A stretch of 64,000 nt of DNA, taken from the NCBI GenBank assembly GCA_018401875.1, contig JAGYJZ010000001.1, positions 1 to 64,000 of the forward strand, written 5' to 3'. Of this stretch, positions 17,694 to 26,512 are shown one piece after another (the first letter of the stretch is position 1; every line of letters begins with the position of its first letter). The position numbers were made by a program, and so were the translations under genes. The notes under the pieces are model-generated. The model did not search any database and was not told the DNA's origin. It saw only the letters and a program-made list of their open reading frames with translations. This DNA is from Salibacteraceae bacterium. GTDB taxonomy: Bacteria; Bacteroidota; Bacteroidia; Flavobacteriales_G; Salibacteraceae.

Positions 17694-18820
17694 CAGTGAG
17701 TAACATCAGCAAAAAAGTTAATACCCCGATTTTGCGGGGTTTTTTGTTTGTCGTGATCTTTAGCGCCTGCAGTTCAAATGACGCAAGCGCTCCAACGATT
17801 CAAGTGCAAACGGTAGAAAGTAAACCACTGAAAGTTGATGTAGTCGAGCATTCTGAAGTGTATGATTATTTCAGGCAACTCGCTGAAAACGGGAAATTTA
17901 ATGGTGCCGCTTTATTTGCCAACAACGGCCGCATAGAAAGACTCAATGAAGGGTGGAGGGCGAAAAGCGCAAACGACTCGCTGCAAATGAACGATCAGTT
18001 TCAATTGGCATCACTTTCAAAACCCATCACTGCATTGGGCTTGTTGAATTTGGTCGATCAACATAAAGTTGAATTGGATGATCCCGTTGTCAATTATTTG
18101 CTCGATTTCCCTTATCCAGAAATCACCATACGCAGTTTGTTGAATCATACAAGCGGCTTGGGAAATTATATTTATGTTACAGATAGCCTTTGGAACAACC
18201 CTGACTCGTTTATGACCAATCGAGATATGTATGAATTTTTGCGCTGCGAGCAAGTTCCAACGTACTATCCGCCTTTCAAACGTTTTGATTACTGCAACAC
18301 GAATTATGCCTTGATTCCTGTGTTGATTGAAGAGGTTTCAGGAATGTCTTTTTCAGAGTATATGCGACTAAATATTTTCGAGCCGCTCGGCATGTTTTCA
18401 ACGTATTATTACGACCCAAGTCACGTTGACGAATACGCAGTGAAAGGACATTATCCCGATGGTTCTTCCAAGAAACCATTTTATTTGGACGCGATTTTAG
18501 GCGACAAGAGCTTGTACAGCTCGGTGTTTGATTTGTATAAATTATTTGAAGAGATCAAGCATCCTACAATTATCTCTAAAGAATTATTGGATGAGGCGAT
18601 GTCTGTAGAAGCACGCACGGGAAAAGACAGCTATTATGGATTGGGGTGGCGCATTAAACCACTCGATGATGGCGATACGCTCGTTTATCACAACGGATGG
18701 TGGAGAGGATTTCGCTCTTATTTTTGGATGTCGAAGAAAAACGAAAAGGTGGCAATCATACTTACCAACTCGATTCGAGGTGGCTATTTGAACCGTCAAG
18801 AAATTTGGAATTTATTTTAA
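17690..18820 (+). CDS. Beta-lactamase-related serine hydrolase, lipoprotein
   Basis: Class C beta-lactamase/esterase-fold serine hydrolase, probably periplasmic. Motifs are SLSK (SxxK nucleophile, in LASLSKPITALG), YCNTNYAL (YxN) and YHNGWWRGF (HxG). The N-terminus is a short lipoprotein signal, LRGFLFVVIFSAC. ATG at 17690 overlaps the previous stop; a TTG at 17732 (MRGFLFVVIFSAC) is an alternative, because a terminator-like hairpin lies between the two. Substrate cannot be told from sequence: peptidoglycan peptides, D-amino-acid peptides or esters are all possible. Confidence 0.85.
   Translation: MTVSNISKKVNTPILRGFLFVVIFSACSSNDASAPTIQVQTVESKPLKVDVVEHSEVYDYFRQLAENGKFNGAALFANNGRIERLNEGWRAKSANDSLQMNDQFQLASLSKPITALGLLNLVDQHKVELDDPVVNYLLDFPYPEITIRSLLNHTSGLGNYIYVTDSLWNNPDSFMTNRDMYEFLRCEQVPTYYPPFKRFDYCNTNYALIPVLIEEVSGMSFSEYMRLNIFEPLGMFSTYYYDPSHVDEYAVKGHYPDGSSKKPFYLDAILGDKSLYSSVFDLYKLFEEIKHPTIISKELLDEAMSVEARTGKDSYYGLGWRIKPLDDGDTLVYHNGWWRGFRSYFWMSKKNEKVAIILTNSIRGGYLNRQEIWNLF
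17711..17745 (+). terminator. Terminator-like hairpin inside start of serine hydrolase gene
   Basis: An A6 run (17711-17716) is followed by stem accccg (17723-17728), loop attttg, stem cggggt (17735-17740) and a T-run. It has the form of an intrinsic terminator but lies within the first codons of the serine hydrolase frame. It may attenuate read-through from the upstream lipoprotein gene. Confidence 0.6.
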
Positions 18821-18857
18821 ACTTAAACTCTTTATTGGTTTTAAGCGTTTACATGAT

Positions 18858-19460
18858 GTGAGTACAACAGAAAAACATATTCCTTTCTTTCCGCTTAACA
18901 TATTTTTATTGCCAGGCGAGCAAGTGCCGTTGCACATTTTTGAGCCGCGTTTCCGACAACTTTTCGCTGAGGCCGAATCGGAAAGTATATCCTTTGGGTT
19001 GCCCTTTGAAGACGCTGATTTGGGCTGCGGTTACGTGAGTGTTTGTCGCTTGGTTGACGTGGTGAAACGCTACCACTCGGGAGAGTCTGATGTTGTTATC
19101 GAAGCGCATGCCATCGGAAAGTTAAAGTCTTTTCAATCCGTTTTCCCAAAGAAACAATACCCGGGCGGGATAATTGAAATAGAGCAGGAATCTTACCTCG
19201 ATTCAAAACCTACGAACGAGGTGATGGCGGCATTTGAAAAGTACTTGTCGTTGCTTGAGGGAAGCGTAAAACTTGACGTGAGTGCTTATCGTTTGTTAGA
19301 TGTTGCCGCAAGTCTTAAGCTGAGTAATGCCGATAAGGTGAAATTGATTTATACCAACAATACCGCAAAGCAAAACGCTTTTTTACTCAGAAATTTGAAA
19401 TACATTAACTTGCTTCTCGAGCAAGAAAAAGGAATTGAGAACGGGTTTATTCTCAACTAA
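18858..19460 (+). CDS. Lon N-terminal substrate-binding domain protein
   Basis: 200-residue cytoplasmic protein consisting only of a Lon-protease N-terminal (LON/PUA-like) domain: FFPLNIFLLPGEQVPLHIFE, then FRQLFAEAESESISFGLPF. It lacks the AAA+ and protease domains. The start is GTG; the ATGs just upstream run straight into stop codons. Such stand-alone proteins are widespread and uncharacterised; substrate recognition or a chaperone-like role is only inferred. It ends directly against the convergent small lipoprotein gene. Confidence 0.85.
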   Translation: MSTTEKHIPFFPLNIFLLPGEQVPLHIFEPRFRQLFAEAESESISFGLPFEDADLGCGYVSVCRLVDVVKRYHSGESDVVIEAHAIGKLKSFQSVFPKKQYPGGIIEIEQESYLDSKPTNEVMAAFEKYLSLLEGSVKLDVSAYRLLDVAASLKLSNADKVKLIYTNNTAKQNAFLLRNLKYINLLLEQEKGIENGFILN

Positions 19461-19667
19461 TTACTCTACCCTGCAAACGGCACCGTCTTTTTCTCTTTCT
19501 TCCACTTCTTGTCCATCGGCCGTGCAGAATTCTTCTACATTTTCATTCGAGCTAATGGTATCTCCAGTATTGGCGTCAACCAATGGAATGTCGGTGCTGC
19601 ACTCATAGCACGTAGAGCATGCACTGAGGTTCATTGCGAAAATGGCGAGGAAAACGAGCTTTTTCAT
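19461..19667 (-). CDS. Small Cys-rich lipoprotein (family member 3)
   Basis: 68-residue protein with lipobox FAMNLSAC followed by STCYECSTDIPLV and two further cysteines (EEFCTADG, AVCRVE at the C-terminus). It has the same plan as the proteins at 16265 and 17475. It lies 10 bp downstream of bshA on the same strand, so it may be transcribed with the bacillithiol gene. Function unknown. Confidence 0.7.
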   Translation of the reverse strand: MKKLVFLAIFAMNLSACSTCYECSTDIPLVDANTGDTISSNENVEEFCTADGQEVEEREKDGAVCRVE

Positions 19668-19677
19668 ACTACTATGT

Positions 19678-20826
19678 TTAATGCTTGATTGCTGATGATT
19701 CCAAAGGTAATAGAAGCTTGTTGTAAAGATCGATGTAATGCGGCAAGATTTGTGGCAAGCTAAATTTTTCAGCCTGCCGGTAGGCCTGCATTTTAAATTG
19801 AGCCATCAACGCTGGATTTTCGAGCAGCTTCAGTGCGTTTTCGGTCATTTCATCGGTATTCCCAACGTTGCTAATAAATCCAGAATAGCCGTGTTCATTT
19901 ACCTCTGGAAGCCCACCCGAGTTACTCGAAATAACAGGCATTCCAGCTGCCATTGCCTCCAGTGCAGCAAGTCCAAAACTCTCCGTTTCAGAAGGGAGAA
20001 GAAAGAGGTCGCCATTCATTAATACCTGCTCCACATCTTTGGTCTTCCCCAAAAAATAAATGTCAGTGCAAATGCCCAACTGCCGGCACATTTGTTCAAC
20101 GTTGTAGCGCTCTGGTCCATCGCCAACCAAAAGCAGCACTGCGTTCATTTTAGCCCGCACGCCAGCAAATATTTTAACCACATCTTCCACGCGCTTCACT
20201 TTTCTGAAATTCGAAACGTGCATTAAAACAGGTTGACCATCAGCAGCATAACGGCTTTTGATGCTGTTGGGTTTGAGGCCTTCGTAACGTGTCAGGTTGA
20301 TGAAATTTGGAATTACATCGATGTGGCGCGATATATTGAAATGATTGTACGTATCATTTTTTAAACTTTCAGAAACTGCGGTTACCGCGTCACTTTTATT
20401 GATGGCAAAGGTGATCACCGGTTCAAAGGAGGCGTCTCGTCCGAGCAAGGTAATGTCTGTACCGTGCAGCGTGCAAACGATGGGTAAATCAATGCCTTCT
20501 TCTTTCAGTATTTTTTTTGCCATGTATGCCGCAGAAGCATGTGGAATGGCGTAATGCACATGAAGCAAGTCGAGTTTTTCATTTTTCACTACGCTCACTA
20601 GTTTAGAAGTGAGGACCAATTCGTAAGGTGAATAATCAAAAAGAGGATAATCCCTCACCACTACCTCGTGGTAGAAAACATTGTTGGCGAAAATGTCTAA
20701 CCGCACAGGTTGCGAATAGCTGATGAAGTGCACCTGATGGCCCAACGCTGCCATTTCAAGCCCCAATTCAGTAGCTACAACGCCACTGCCACCAAAAGTG
20801 GGATAACAAACAATTCCAATTTTCAT
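19678..20826 (-). CDS. bshA: N-acetyl-alpha-D-glucosaminyl L-malate synthase
   Basis: First enzyme of bacillithiol synthesis: joins UDP-GlcNAc and L-malate to give GlcNAc-malate, in the cytoplasm. It is a GT4-family protein of 382 residues. Diagnostic segments are KIGIVCYPTFGGSGVVATEL at the N-terminus, LLHVHYAIPHASAAYMA, VCTLHGTDITLLG and the C-terminal ETESFGLAALEAMAAGMPVI, with the nucleotide-binding Glu residues. bshB and bshC are not in the window. A Tpx peroxidase gene lies elsewhere in the window, in line with low-molecular-weight thiol use. Confidence 0.93.
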   Translation of the reverse strand: MKIGIVCYPTFGGSGVVATELGLEMAALGHQVHFISYSQPVRLDIFANNVFYHEVVVRDYPLFDYSPYELVLTSKLVSVVKNEKLDLLHVHYAIPHASAAYMAKKILKEEGIDLPIVCTLHGTDITLLGRDASFEPVITFAINKSDAVTAVSESLKNDTYNHFNISRHIDVIPNFINLTRYEGLKPNSIKSRYAADGQPVLMHVSNFRKVKRVEDVVKIFAGVRAKMNAVLLLVGDGPERYNVEQMCRQLGICTDIYFLGKTKDVEQVLMNGDLFLLPSETESFGLAALEAMAAGMPVISSNSGGLPEVNEHGYSGFISNVGNTDEMTENALKLLENPALMAQFKMQAYRQAEKFSLPQILPHYIDLYNKLLLPLESSAIKH

Positions 20827-20896
20827 TGATGATTTCTACTCAACGCAAATGAACGACTAATGTTGAAACCTAAACATTGATTGGTGTTAAGATTTA

Positions 20897-23788
20897 TCAT
20901 TCAGATGCCAAGTCCTTGCCTTTTTCAATGGCTTTGTAAAACGCTCCTTGAATGTCGGTTCTGATGTTCAATTCTTGCAGTTTTTTGTTCCCTGCATCGG
21001 GATAAATGCGATTGGAAAGAAAGACATACACCACATTTTCGTTGGGATCAGCCCAGGTTACCGTACCGGTAAATCCTTGATGTCCAAAGGCCTCAAGGTC
21101 GGTGCAGCCGCATGTTGGTCCTGGTGATCGATCGGTGGTGGGCTTGTCAAAACCAGCACCTCTGCGGTTGTCATTTTCACAGAATTGGCATTTGGTGTAA
21201 GCCTCAATGGTTTCAGGTTTTAGGAATTGTTGTCCGCCATAAACGCCCTTGTTGAGGTACATCTGCATTAAAACACCAAGGTCGTTGGCATTGGAAAACA
21301 ATCCGGCATGTCCGCCAACTCCACCGAGCATAGCCGCTCCTGGATCGTGCACATCACCGTGAATCAATTGATGCCTGAAAATACGATCGTATTCAGTGGG
21401 AGTGATCCGCTCTTTTTCAAAACGTTCTAAGGGTCGATAACCCATGGTGCTTAACCCGAGGGGTTTGTAATACGTTTGGTCCAGGTATTCATTCATGGGC
21501 ATCTCCGTCAATTTCTCAATGATGCGCAACGCGAAATAATAGCCTACATCACTGTATTTGTATTTCTTCTCGGGTAAAAGTTGATAGTTAACGAGTTGAC
21601 GAAACATCCGTTCTGGATAGTCACCTCTAATGTAAAACTCACGTGCAACGCGCAGCGGATACGTTTCTGACGGAGCTAAACTATACACATCATACCTAGG
21701 GACTCCTTTGGTGATGGTTTTACTGTAAAATGGAATGAATGGCGTTAATCCGGCTTGGTGTGCTAGAATTTCACGCATCGTAAGTTGCATGTAACTGGTA
21801 GTGTCAACCCATTCTGAAAGGTAATCGCAAAGTCGATAATCCAAATTGAAACTGCCTTGGTCGTCAAGTTTCATTAAACCAGCCACCGATCCGGCAATTT
21901 TGGTAATTGAAGCAAGGTCATACAGGTCAGTGCGCTTTACGGCTTGTTCGGTTTGATACGTATGATAGCCAAAAGCTTCATCCATCACCACGATGCCATC
22001 TTTTGCAAACCACACCTGACATCCCGGGTAAGCCATTTCTGAAATTCCTTTTTTGGCAATTGAATCGATTTTTTTCAGGTCAAACGAACTGATGCCCACT
22101 TCTTCTGGAAGCCCATAAGCCAATCTAATTTTCACGGTTTCGCTCACACCTTCAGCCGTAAAGATGCCATCGATCTTGCGTTTCAACTCGCCTTTTATGG
22201 CACGCCCTCCGAAAAGTGCTTGAATGCTTAAATCATCAGAATATACCCCAGGTGCGTGGCCGATAACTGCCGACTCTAAATGAATGTTCTGAGAAAGAAA
22301 ACGAAAAGCCTTCGCATTTCCATTCCAAACCAGTGCGGTTGTTTTTTCTTGAGCGATGCGGTCGATCACCGATTCACAATGTTCGCTCATTTCGAATCGC
22401 TTTCGGCTTATTTCCTCATCATTAGGGTCAGCGATAATGAGGGCCATATTGAAGTTTTGCGACTGCTGCTGATAGGTTTGAAAATCTTCCTCAAGTGTGG
22501 CGTAATTCAATTCAAAAACGGTGGCAGGCGAGTAGCGGTTTACCAATGCTTGCAAATGCTCATTGTGGGTTGAACCTATTTTAATCAATGCGATGCGCTG
22601 AGTATCGAGGTGCTGAATCGGTACAATTCCTTTTGAATTTCTTACCATCACCAAGCCGTCTGAAAAAACTTGACGCAACTTCAACTCGAGTTGTTTTTCT
22701 ATCCGAAGCGAATCCTGAGTGTTCTTTTTTCTGTTTTTGCGCTTCAGCCATAATTTTGATTGAAGTACTTTCTTACAACGCTCGTCAATTTCCTGTAAAG
22801 TGATGGCTTCTTGGTCGACCAACATTTTTATTCTCTCGATGTTTTTTTCGAGGTCTTGTTCGATGATCATGAGGTCGTTACCGGCCAAGAAGGCTTCGTT
22901 TGCGCGCTCTTCGATGTTCGTTTTTCCCGCGCAAGTGAGGTCGGTCCAAATCAGTCCATTAAATCCCATTTGCGCGCGAATCAGCTCGTTTATCACTGGC
23001 GAAACCGATGCAATGGTATGGAGAGAACTGTCGATGCCAGGAGCAAAAGCATTCGAAACCAGGATGGATTGAAGGCCAGCATTGATCGCTGCTTTGAAAG
23101 GAAGTAAATCACTTTTATTCAACTCATTGCGCTTGGCATAAATGATGGCAGGCGATTGTTCGTAAGCTCTGTTCGTACTTCCCAAGCCGGGAAAGCTTCC
23201 CGCAATTGCCACCATGCCTGCCATGCTGAATCCCTCGAGCATTGGGGCGGCATTTTCATAAACTGCCTCGGCCTGATTGCCTAACGACCAGTGGTTTGCG
23301 TAAGGCGACTCATCGTTTGTTTCGATGTCAAGCGCGGGGCCAACCACAAAGTCGATGCCCTTCATCTTCAATGACTCGCCTAATGAATAGGCGTATTCTT
23401 TGACGCGATGTTTGTCTTTTATTGAGGCCAATTGAAATGGAGAGGCGAGGTTTAATTCCCCAATAAGAGCATCGTTGTTCACTAAATCCACTCCAAACAT
23501 CAACGGAATTTCGCTGTCTGAATATACTCGAATTACCGACTTGTTCAGCGTGTTAAGAAGGTAGCCTGCGGGTTGAATGTTGCTCTTTTGATCGGTGTTT
23601 TTGAGAATGAAAAATTGCGCAATTTTTTCTTCCAACTTCATTTTCGACATCAAGCTGTCGGCCTCGTCCAACGTAATTGGAAAAAAAGGCTGGTCTTTAT
23701 CGGGGTGAATGGTTTTGTCATTTCCCGAGAAGAAAAGAAATGCACTGAGCGTGCACGATAAGAGGATTGATTTTCGATGGTGGGTCAT
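20897..23788 (-). CDS. GH3-like domain fused to beta-lactamase-family hydrolase
   Basis: Exported two-domain protein of 963 residues. The start at 23788 (MTHHRKSILLSCTLSAFLFF) gives a signal peptide; the frame continues 24 codons upstream without one. Residues ~40-560 resemble GH3 N-acetylhexosaminidase (NagZ-type). The usual KHFPGHGDT loop is replaced by AGSFPGLGSTN, so the catalytic His and substrate-binding Lys/His are missing, although an Asp remains in GLIWTDLTCAG. Residues ~580-955 form a serine hydrolase with SITK (21899-21910), YSD and HQG motifs. Such fusions are found in Bacteroidota and are thought to act on cell-wall sugars and peptides. Here only the hydrolase half looks catalytically complete. 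Confidence 0.85.
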   Translation of the reverse strand: MTHHRKSILLSCTLSAFLFFSGNDKTIHPDKDQPFFPITLDEADSLMSKMKLEEKIAQFFILKNTDQKSNIQPAGYLLNTLNKSVIRVYSDSEIPLMFGVDLVNNDALIGELNLASPFQLASIKDKHRVKEYAYSLGESLKMKGIDFVVGPALDIETNDESPYANHWSLGNQAEAVYENAAPMLEGFSMAGMVAIAGSFPGLGSTNRAYEQSPAIIYAKRNELNKSDLLPFKAAINAGLQSILVSNAFAPGIDSSLHTIASVSPVINELIRAQMGFNGLIWTDLTCAGKTNIEERANEAFLAGNDLMIIEQDLEKNIERIKMLVDQEAITLQEIDERCKKVLQSKLWLKRKNRKKNTQDSLRIEKQLELKLRQVFSDGLVMVRNSKGIVPIQHLDTQRIALIKIGSTHNEHLQALVNRYSPATVFELNYATLEEDFQTYQQQSQNFNMALIIADPNDEEISRKRFEMSEHCESVIDRIAQEKTTALVWNGNAKAFRFLSQNIHLESAVIGHAPGVYSDDLSIQALFGGRAIKGELKRKIDGIFTAEGVSETVKIRLAYGLPEEVGISSFDLKKIDSIAKKGISEMAYPGCQVWFAKDGIVVMDEAFGYHTYQTEQAVKRTDLYDLASITKIAGSVAGLMKLDDQGSFNLDYRLCDYLSEWVDTTSYMQLTMREILAHQAGLTPFIPFYSKTITKGVPRYDVYSLAPSETYPLRVAREFYIRGDYPERMFRQLVNYQLLPEKKYKYSDVGYYFALRIIEKLTEMPMNEYLDQTYYKPLGLSTMGYRPLERFEKERITPTEYDRIFRHQLIHGDVHDPGAAMLGGVGGHAGLFSNANDLGVLMQMYLNKGVYGGQQFLKPETIEAYTKCQFCENDNRRGAGFDKPTTDRSPGPTCGCTDLEAFGHQGFTGTVTWADPNENVVYVFLSNRIYPDAGNKKLQELNIRTDIQGAFYKAIEKGKDLASE

Positions 23789-23894
23789 ATAAAGTACTTC
23801 CATGTGAAGGTAGGGAGGCTCGAGCGTTTTAGACAGAGCATTAACAAGACTTTTCATCAAAATGATGTTATAAAAGTTTTGCGGATTTTCATCT

Positions 23895-23902
23895 TACTTT
23901 TG
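23895..23902 (+). promoter_or_regulatory. -7 box TACTTTTG, four bases before start codon
   Basis: Exact match to TAnnTTTG ending four bases before the ATG at 23907. In Bacteroidota this box sits around -7, so the transcript would start at the start codon, giving a leaderless mRNA. No TTTG lies at the ideal 19-base distance upstream. Confidence 0.5.
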
Positions 23903-23906
23903 AGCC

Positions 23907-24185
23907 ATGATTCGATTTCTTTTTAAGCAACCACAGCCGCGCAGATTTGAATATAAACCACGGTTTTACAACGAGCGAAAAGAACAACTCAATGCGCGTG
24001 TTGAAGCCATCAAGAAAGAGACTGAATCTGAGGCAGGACAAAGCAGCGAAGAAGTGCTGCGAAGCCGCATAAGTCATGCTTGGAAATCAAACTCACACAG
24101 GCGGGCGCGCTCACGGTCCAACAAAAACGTGCTTATCATTGTGGTGCTTCTTTCGATCATCGCCTATCTTATTTTATTCAATTGA
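23907..24185 (+). CDS. Small basic tail-anchored membrane protein
   Basis: 92-residue protein with a highly charged N-terminal part (FEYKPRFYNERKEQLNARVE) and one C-terminal membrane helix (VLIIVVLLSIIAYLILF). Similar short proteins with an F-x-Y-x-PR-[FY]-Y motif and a C-terminal anchor occur in Bacteroidota, often with no assigned function or mis-labelled as riboflavin synthase subunits. It is the first gene of an apparent operon with the glycosyltransferase, sigma factor and rsmG. Confidence 0.75.
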   Translation: MIRFLFKQPQPRRFEYKPRFYNERKEQLNARVEAIKKETESEAGQSSEEVLRSRISHAWKSNSHRRARSRSNKNVLIIVVLLSIIAYLILFN

Positions 24186-25288
24186 TATCTTCTCTGTTTG
24201 CAGTCACAGCATTCGTTGTCTTGATTATTCAATTGATCATGCAGGTGTTGATGCGCAGTGGATTGCAAAAGATTGAGAATGCTCATGATATCGCGATCAA
24301 GACCGCACTGCCGTTAAGCGTAATTGTAGTGGCTAAAAACGAAGCCTTCAATCTGAAGAAAAACCTGCCCTCACTGTTGGCTTGTAACTATCCCAATTTT
24401 GAAGTGGTGCTGGTAGACGATTATTCAGAAGACACTACCTTTTCGGTGATGATGGATTTCGCTGCTGCCGACCCGCGGGTGAAAGTGATAAAAAACAAGC
24501 ACCAAAAAAGCGGAAAGAAAAATGCTTTGAAAACAGCAATTGGCGTTGCTTCGAATGAGTATTTGGTGTTTACCGATGCCGATTGCACGGTTGGCCCTGA
24601 TTGGTTGACCAGCTTCTCGAAAGCCTTTAATGCGCAGGCCAATTTTGTGATTGGTCATGGTGCCTATGAGCGCGGTGAGACATGGTTTTCTGAGTTTTAT
24701 GCCTTTGAGGCGCACAAGTCGGCTATGCTTTATTTCGCAGCAGCATCGCATTCGTTTCCATACATGTGTGTGGGTCGATCTATGGCGTATACTAAAGCAT
24801 TGTTTCACTCGACAAGTGGATTTGATCGCCATGCGCATATTCAAAGTGGTAGTGATGATTTGTTTCTTCAAAGTGTAAAAAGCAAGGCGCAATTCTCGTT
24901 GCATCCAGAGGCGGTGTCGTTTTCGATCAGTCCTTCCAGTATCAAAAGGTGGATGGTGCAGCGAAAACGCCATCTAAGCGCGGGCACACATTATCCAATT
25001 TCGGCCTTAGTGTTGATCTTTTGCTACGAAGTTTCAAACCTGTTAACACCTCTGGTGTATTTGTTTTTGTTGTTTTCTAAACATCCTCAATTGCCTCTCA
25101 TTACATTGCTTCTTATCGCGAGAATCCTGTTGTTTAGATCAAATGCACAGAAATTCAGCGGCTTAGTAAAATCAACAGACGATGTGTCGCAACTTTGGTG
25201 GACAGAGTATCCGATGTCTTGGTTGAATGCATTAATTTCGATGAATATCGGATGGATGAAGAAGGAAGCATGGACGACAAGACGGTAA
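24182..25288 (+). CDS. Glycosyltransferase family 2, membrane-associated
   Basis: Inverting GT-A glycosyltransferase of about 368 residues. TTG at 24182 is chosen because it overlaps the previous stop (TTGA) and begins with a membrane helix (FAVTAFVVLIIQLIMQVL); no ATG lies nearby except internal ones. The catalytic domain shows LSVIVVAKNEAFNLKKNLPS, VVLVDDYSEDTT, YLVFTDADCTVGPDWL (DxD) and the QRKRHLSAG acceptor region, with C-terminal membrane helices. The substrate is unknown. Its end overlaps the sigma factor gene by 19 bp. Confidence 0.85.
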   Translation: MISSLFAVTAFVVLIIQLIMQVLMRSGLQKIENAHDIAIKTALPLSVIVVAKNEAFNLKKNLPSLLACNYPNFEVVLVDDYSEDTTFSVMMDFAAADPRVKVIKNKHQKSGKKNALKTAIGVASNEYLVFTDADCTVGPDWLTSFSKAFNAQANFVIGHGAYERGETWFSEFYAFEAHKSAMLYFAAASHSFPYMCVGRSMAYTKALFHSTSGFDRHAHIQSGSDDLFLQSVKSKAQFSLHPEAVSFSISPSSIKRWMVQRKRHLSAGTHYPISALVLIFCYEVSNLLTPLVYLFLLFSKHPQLPLITLLLIARILLFRSNAQKFSGLVKSTDDVSQLWWTEYPMSWLNALISMNIGWMKKEAWTTRR

Positions 25289-25872
25289 AGACATCGGCAG
25301 AAAGAGATTTGGAACTCGTGAAGCAAGCCATTGCTGGTGATCAATCTGCATACACCTATCTTTTAAAGGCTTACAAGGAGAGTATCTATTACATGATGAT
25401 GAAGATGGTGCGCAATGCCGATGACGCTGACGATCTTACCATCGAGGCATTCGGCAAGGCTTTAAAACGTCTCGACTCGTTTAATCCGGAATACGCTTTT
25501 AGTACCTGGCTTTTTAGGATTGCGTCAAACAACGCCATCGACTTTATTCGAAAGAAGAAAAAAGCTTCGACTTACTCGATTGATGAAGATTACAATGACG
25601 ATGACTCAAGAGGAGTGTTTGAAGTGAAATCGGCTGATTTGAATCCCGAGCAAGAACTTATGAAAGAGCAACGGATCAAAGAAATGCACCGCATCATTAA
25701 CATTCTCAAACCCAAGTATCGGCAGCTGATTGAAATGCGGTATTTGAAAGAAATGAGCTATGATGAAATCGCTACAGAAATGGATTTACCGCTCGGCACC
25801 GTGAAAGCACAGCTGTTTCGCGCACGCGAATTGATGCATGAAATCATGAAACATTCAGCCAATAATTTCTGA
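25270..25872 (+). CDS. Sigma-70 family RNA polymerase sigma factor (ECF type)
   Basis: 200-residue sigma factor. ATG at 25270 (MDDKTVKTSAERDLELVKQA) is preferred over TTG at 25195, which would give an atypical extension inside the glycosyltransferase gene. Region 2 is seen in MVRNADDADDLTIEAFGKAL and STWLFRIASNNAIDFIRKKK. Region 4 helix-turn-helix is in YLKEMSYDEIATEMDLPLG and TVKAQLFRAREL. No anti-sigma gene is adjacent, which is unusual for ECF factors, so control may be by expression. It may be a general rather than stress-specific ECF factor. Confidence 0.9.
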   Translation: MDDKTVKTSAERDLELVKQAIAGDQSAYTYLLKAYKESIYYMMMKMVRNADDADDLTIEAFGKALKRLDSFNPEYAFSTWLFRIASNNAIDFIRKKKKASTYSIDEDYNDDDSRGVFEVKSADLNPEQELMKEQRIKEMHRIINILKPKYRQLIEMRYLKEMSYDEIATEMDLPLGTVKAQLFRARELMHEIMKHSANNF

Positions 25873-25876
25873 TCGG

Positions 25877-26512
25877 GTGAGTGAAGGAAGAAAGCTTGTA
25901 GCATCGTATTTTCCAGAATTTGATGCACGTCAACTCGACTTGTTGGAGGCCTATGTAGAGGCTTTGCTCGAAACCAACAAGGTGATTAATCTCATATCGC
26001 GAAAAAACGAGGATGAAGTGTGGGTCAACCACATCCTGCATTCGCTATCAATCGTTAAAGTGGTGAAGTTTTTACCCAAGCAAAACGTACTCGACTTCGG
26101 CACCGGAGGTGGATTGCCGGGAATTCCTTTGGCGATTGCTTTTCCTGAGACCAACTTTGTGCTGGTTGATTCCATCGGTAAAAAGGTTAATGCGGTGAAG
26201 CTGATGGCTGAAAAAATCGGCCTGAGCAATGTAAAAACCCAGCACATAAGGGTAGAAGAGTTAACCACAGCGTTTGATTTTGCGGTGAGCAGAGCCGTTA
26301 CAGCCTTGCCGACCATTCAAGTCTGGCTGAAGGGGAAATTGAAGCGAGGAAACGCGTGTGAACTTCCGAATGGACTCATTTACATTAAAGGAGGCGATTT
26401 TGAAGACGAGCTCGAACACATTAAAAAACCCTACCGCATTTGGAACATGTCCGATTGGTTTGACGCAGATTTTTTCGAGACCAAAAAAGTAGTGTGGATC
26501 GATTTGATTTAG
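25877..26512 (+). CDS. rsmG: 16S rRNA (guanine527-N7)-methyltransferase
   Basis: SAM-dependent methyltransferase acting on G527 of 16S rRNA, in the cytoplasm. The start is GTG at 25877, 5 bp after the sigma factor stop. Motifs are NLISRKNEDEVWVNHILHSL, the SAM loop LDFGTGGGLPGIPLA, VLVDSIGKKVNAVKLMAE and FAVSRAVTALP. The length of 211 residues matches the family. Its last 4 bp overlap the convergent holA. Confidence 0.95.
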   Translation: MSEGRKLVASYFPEFDARQLDLLEAYVEALLETNKVINLISRKNEDEVWVNHILHSLSIVKVVKFLPKQNVLDFGTGGGLPGIPLAIAFPETNFVLVDSIGKKVNAVKLMAEKIGLSNVKTQHIRVEELTTAFDFAVSRAVTALPTIQVWLKGKLKRGNACELPNGLIYIKGGDFEDELEHIKKPYRIWNMSDWFDADFFETKKVVWIDLI

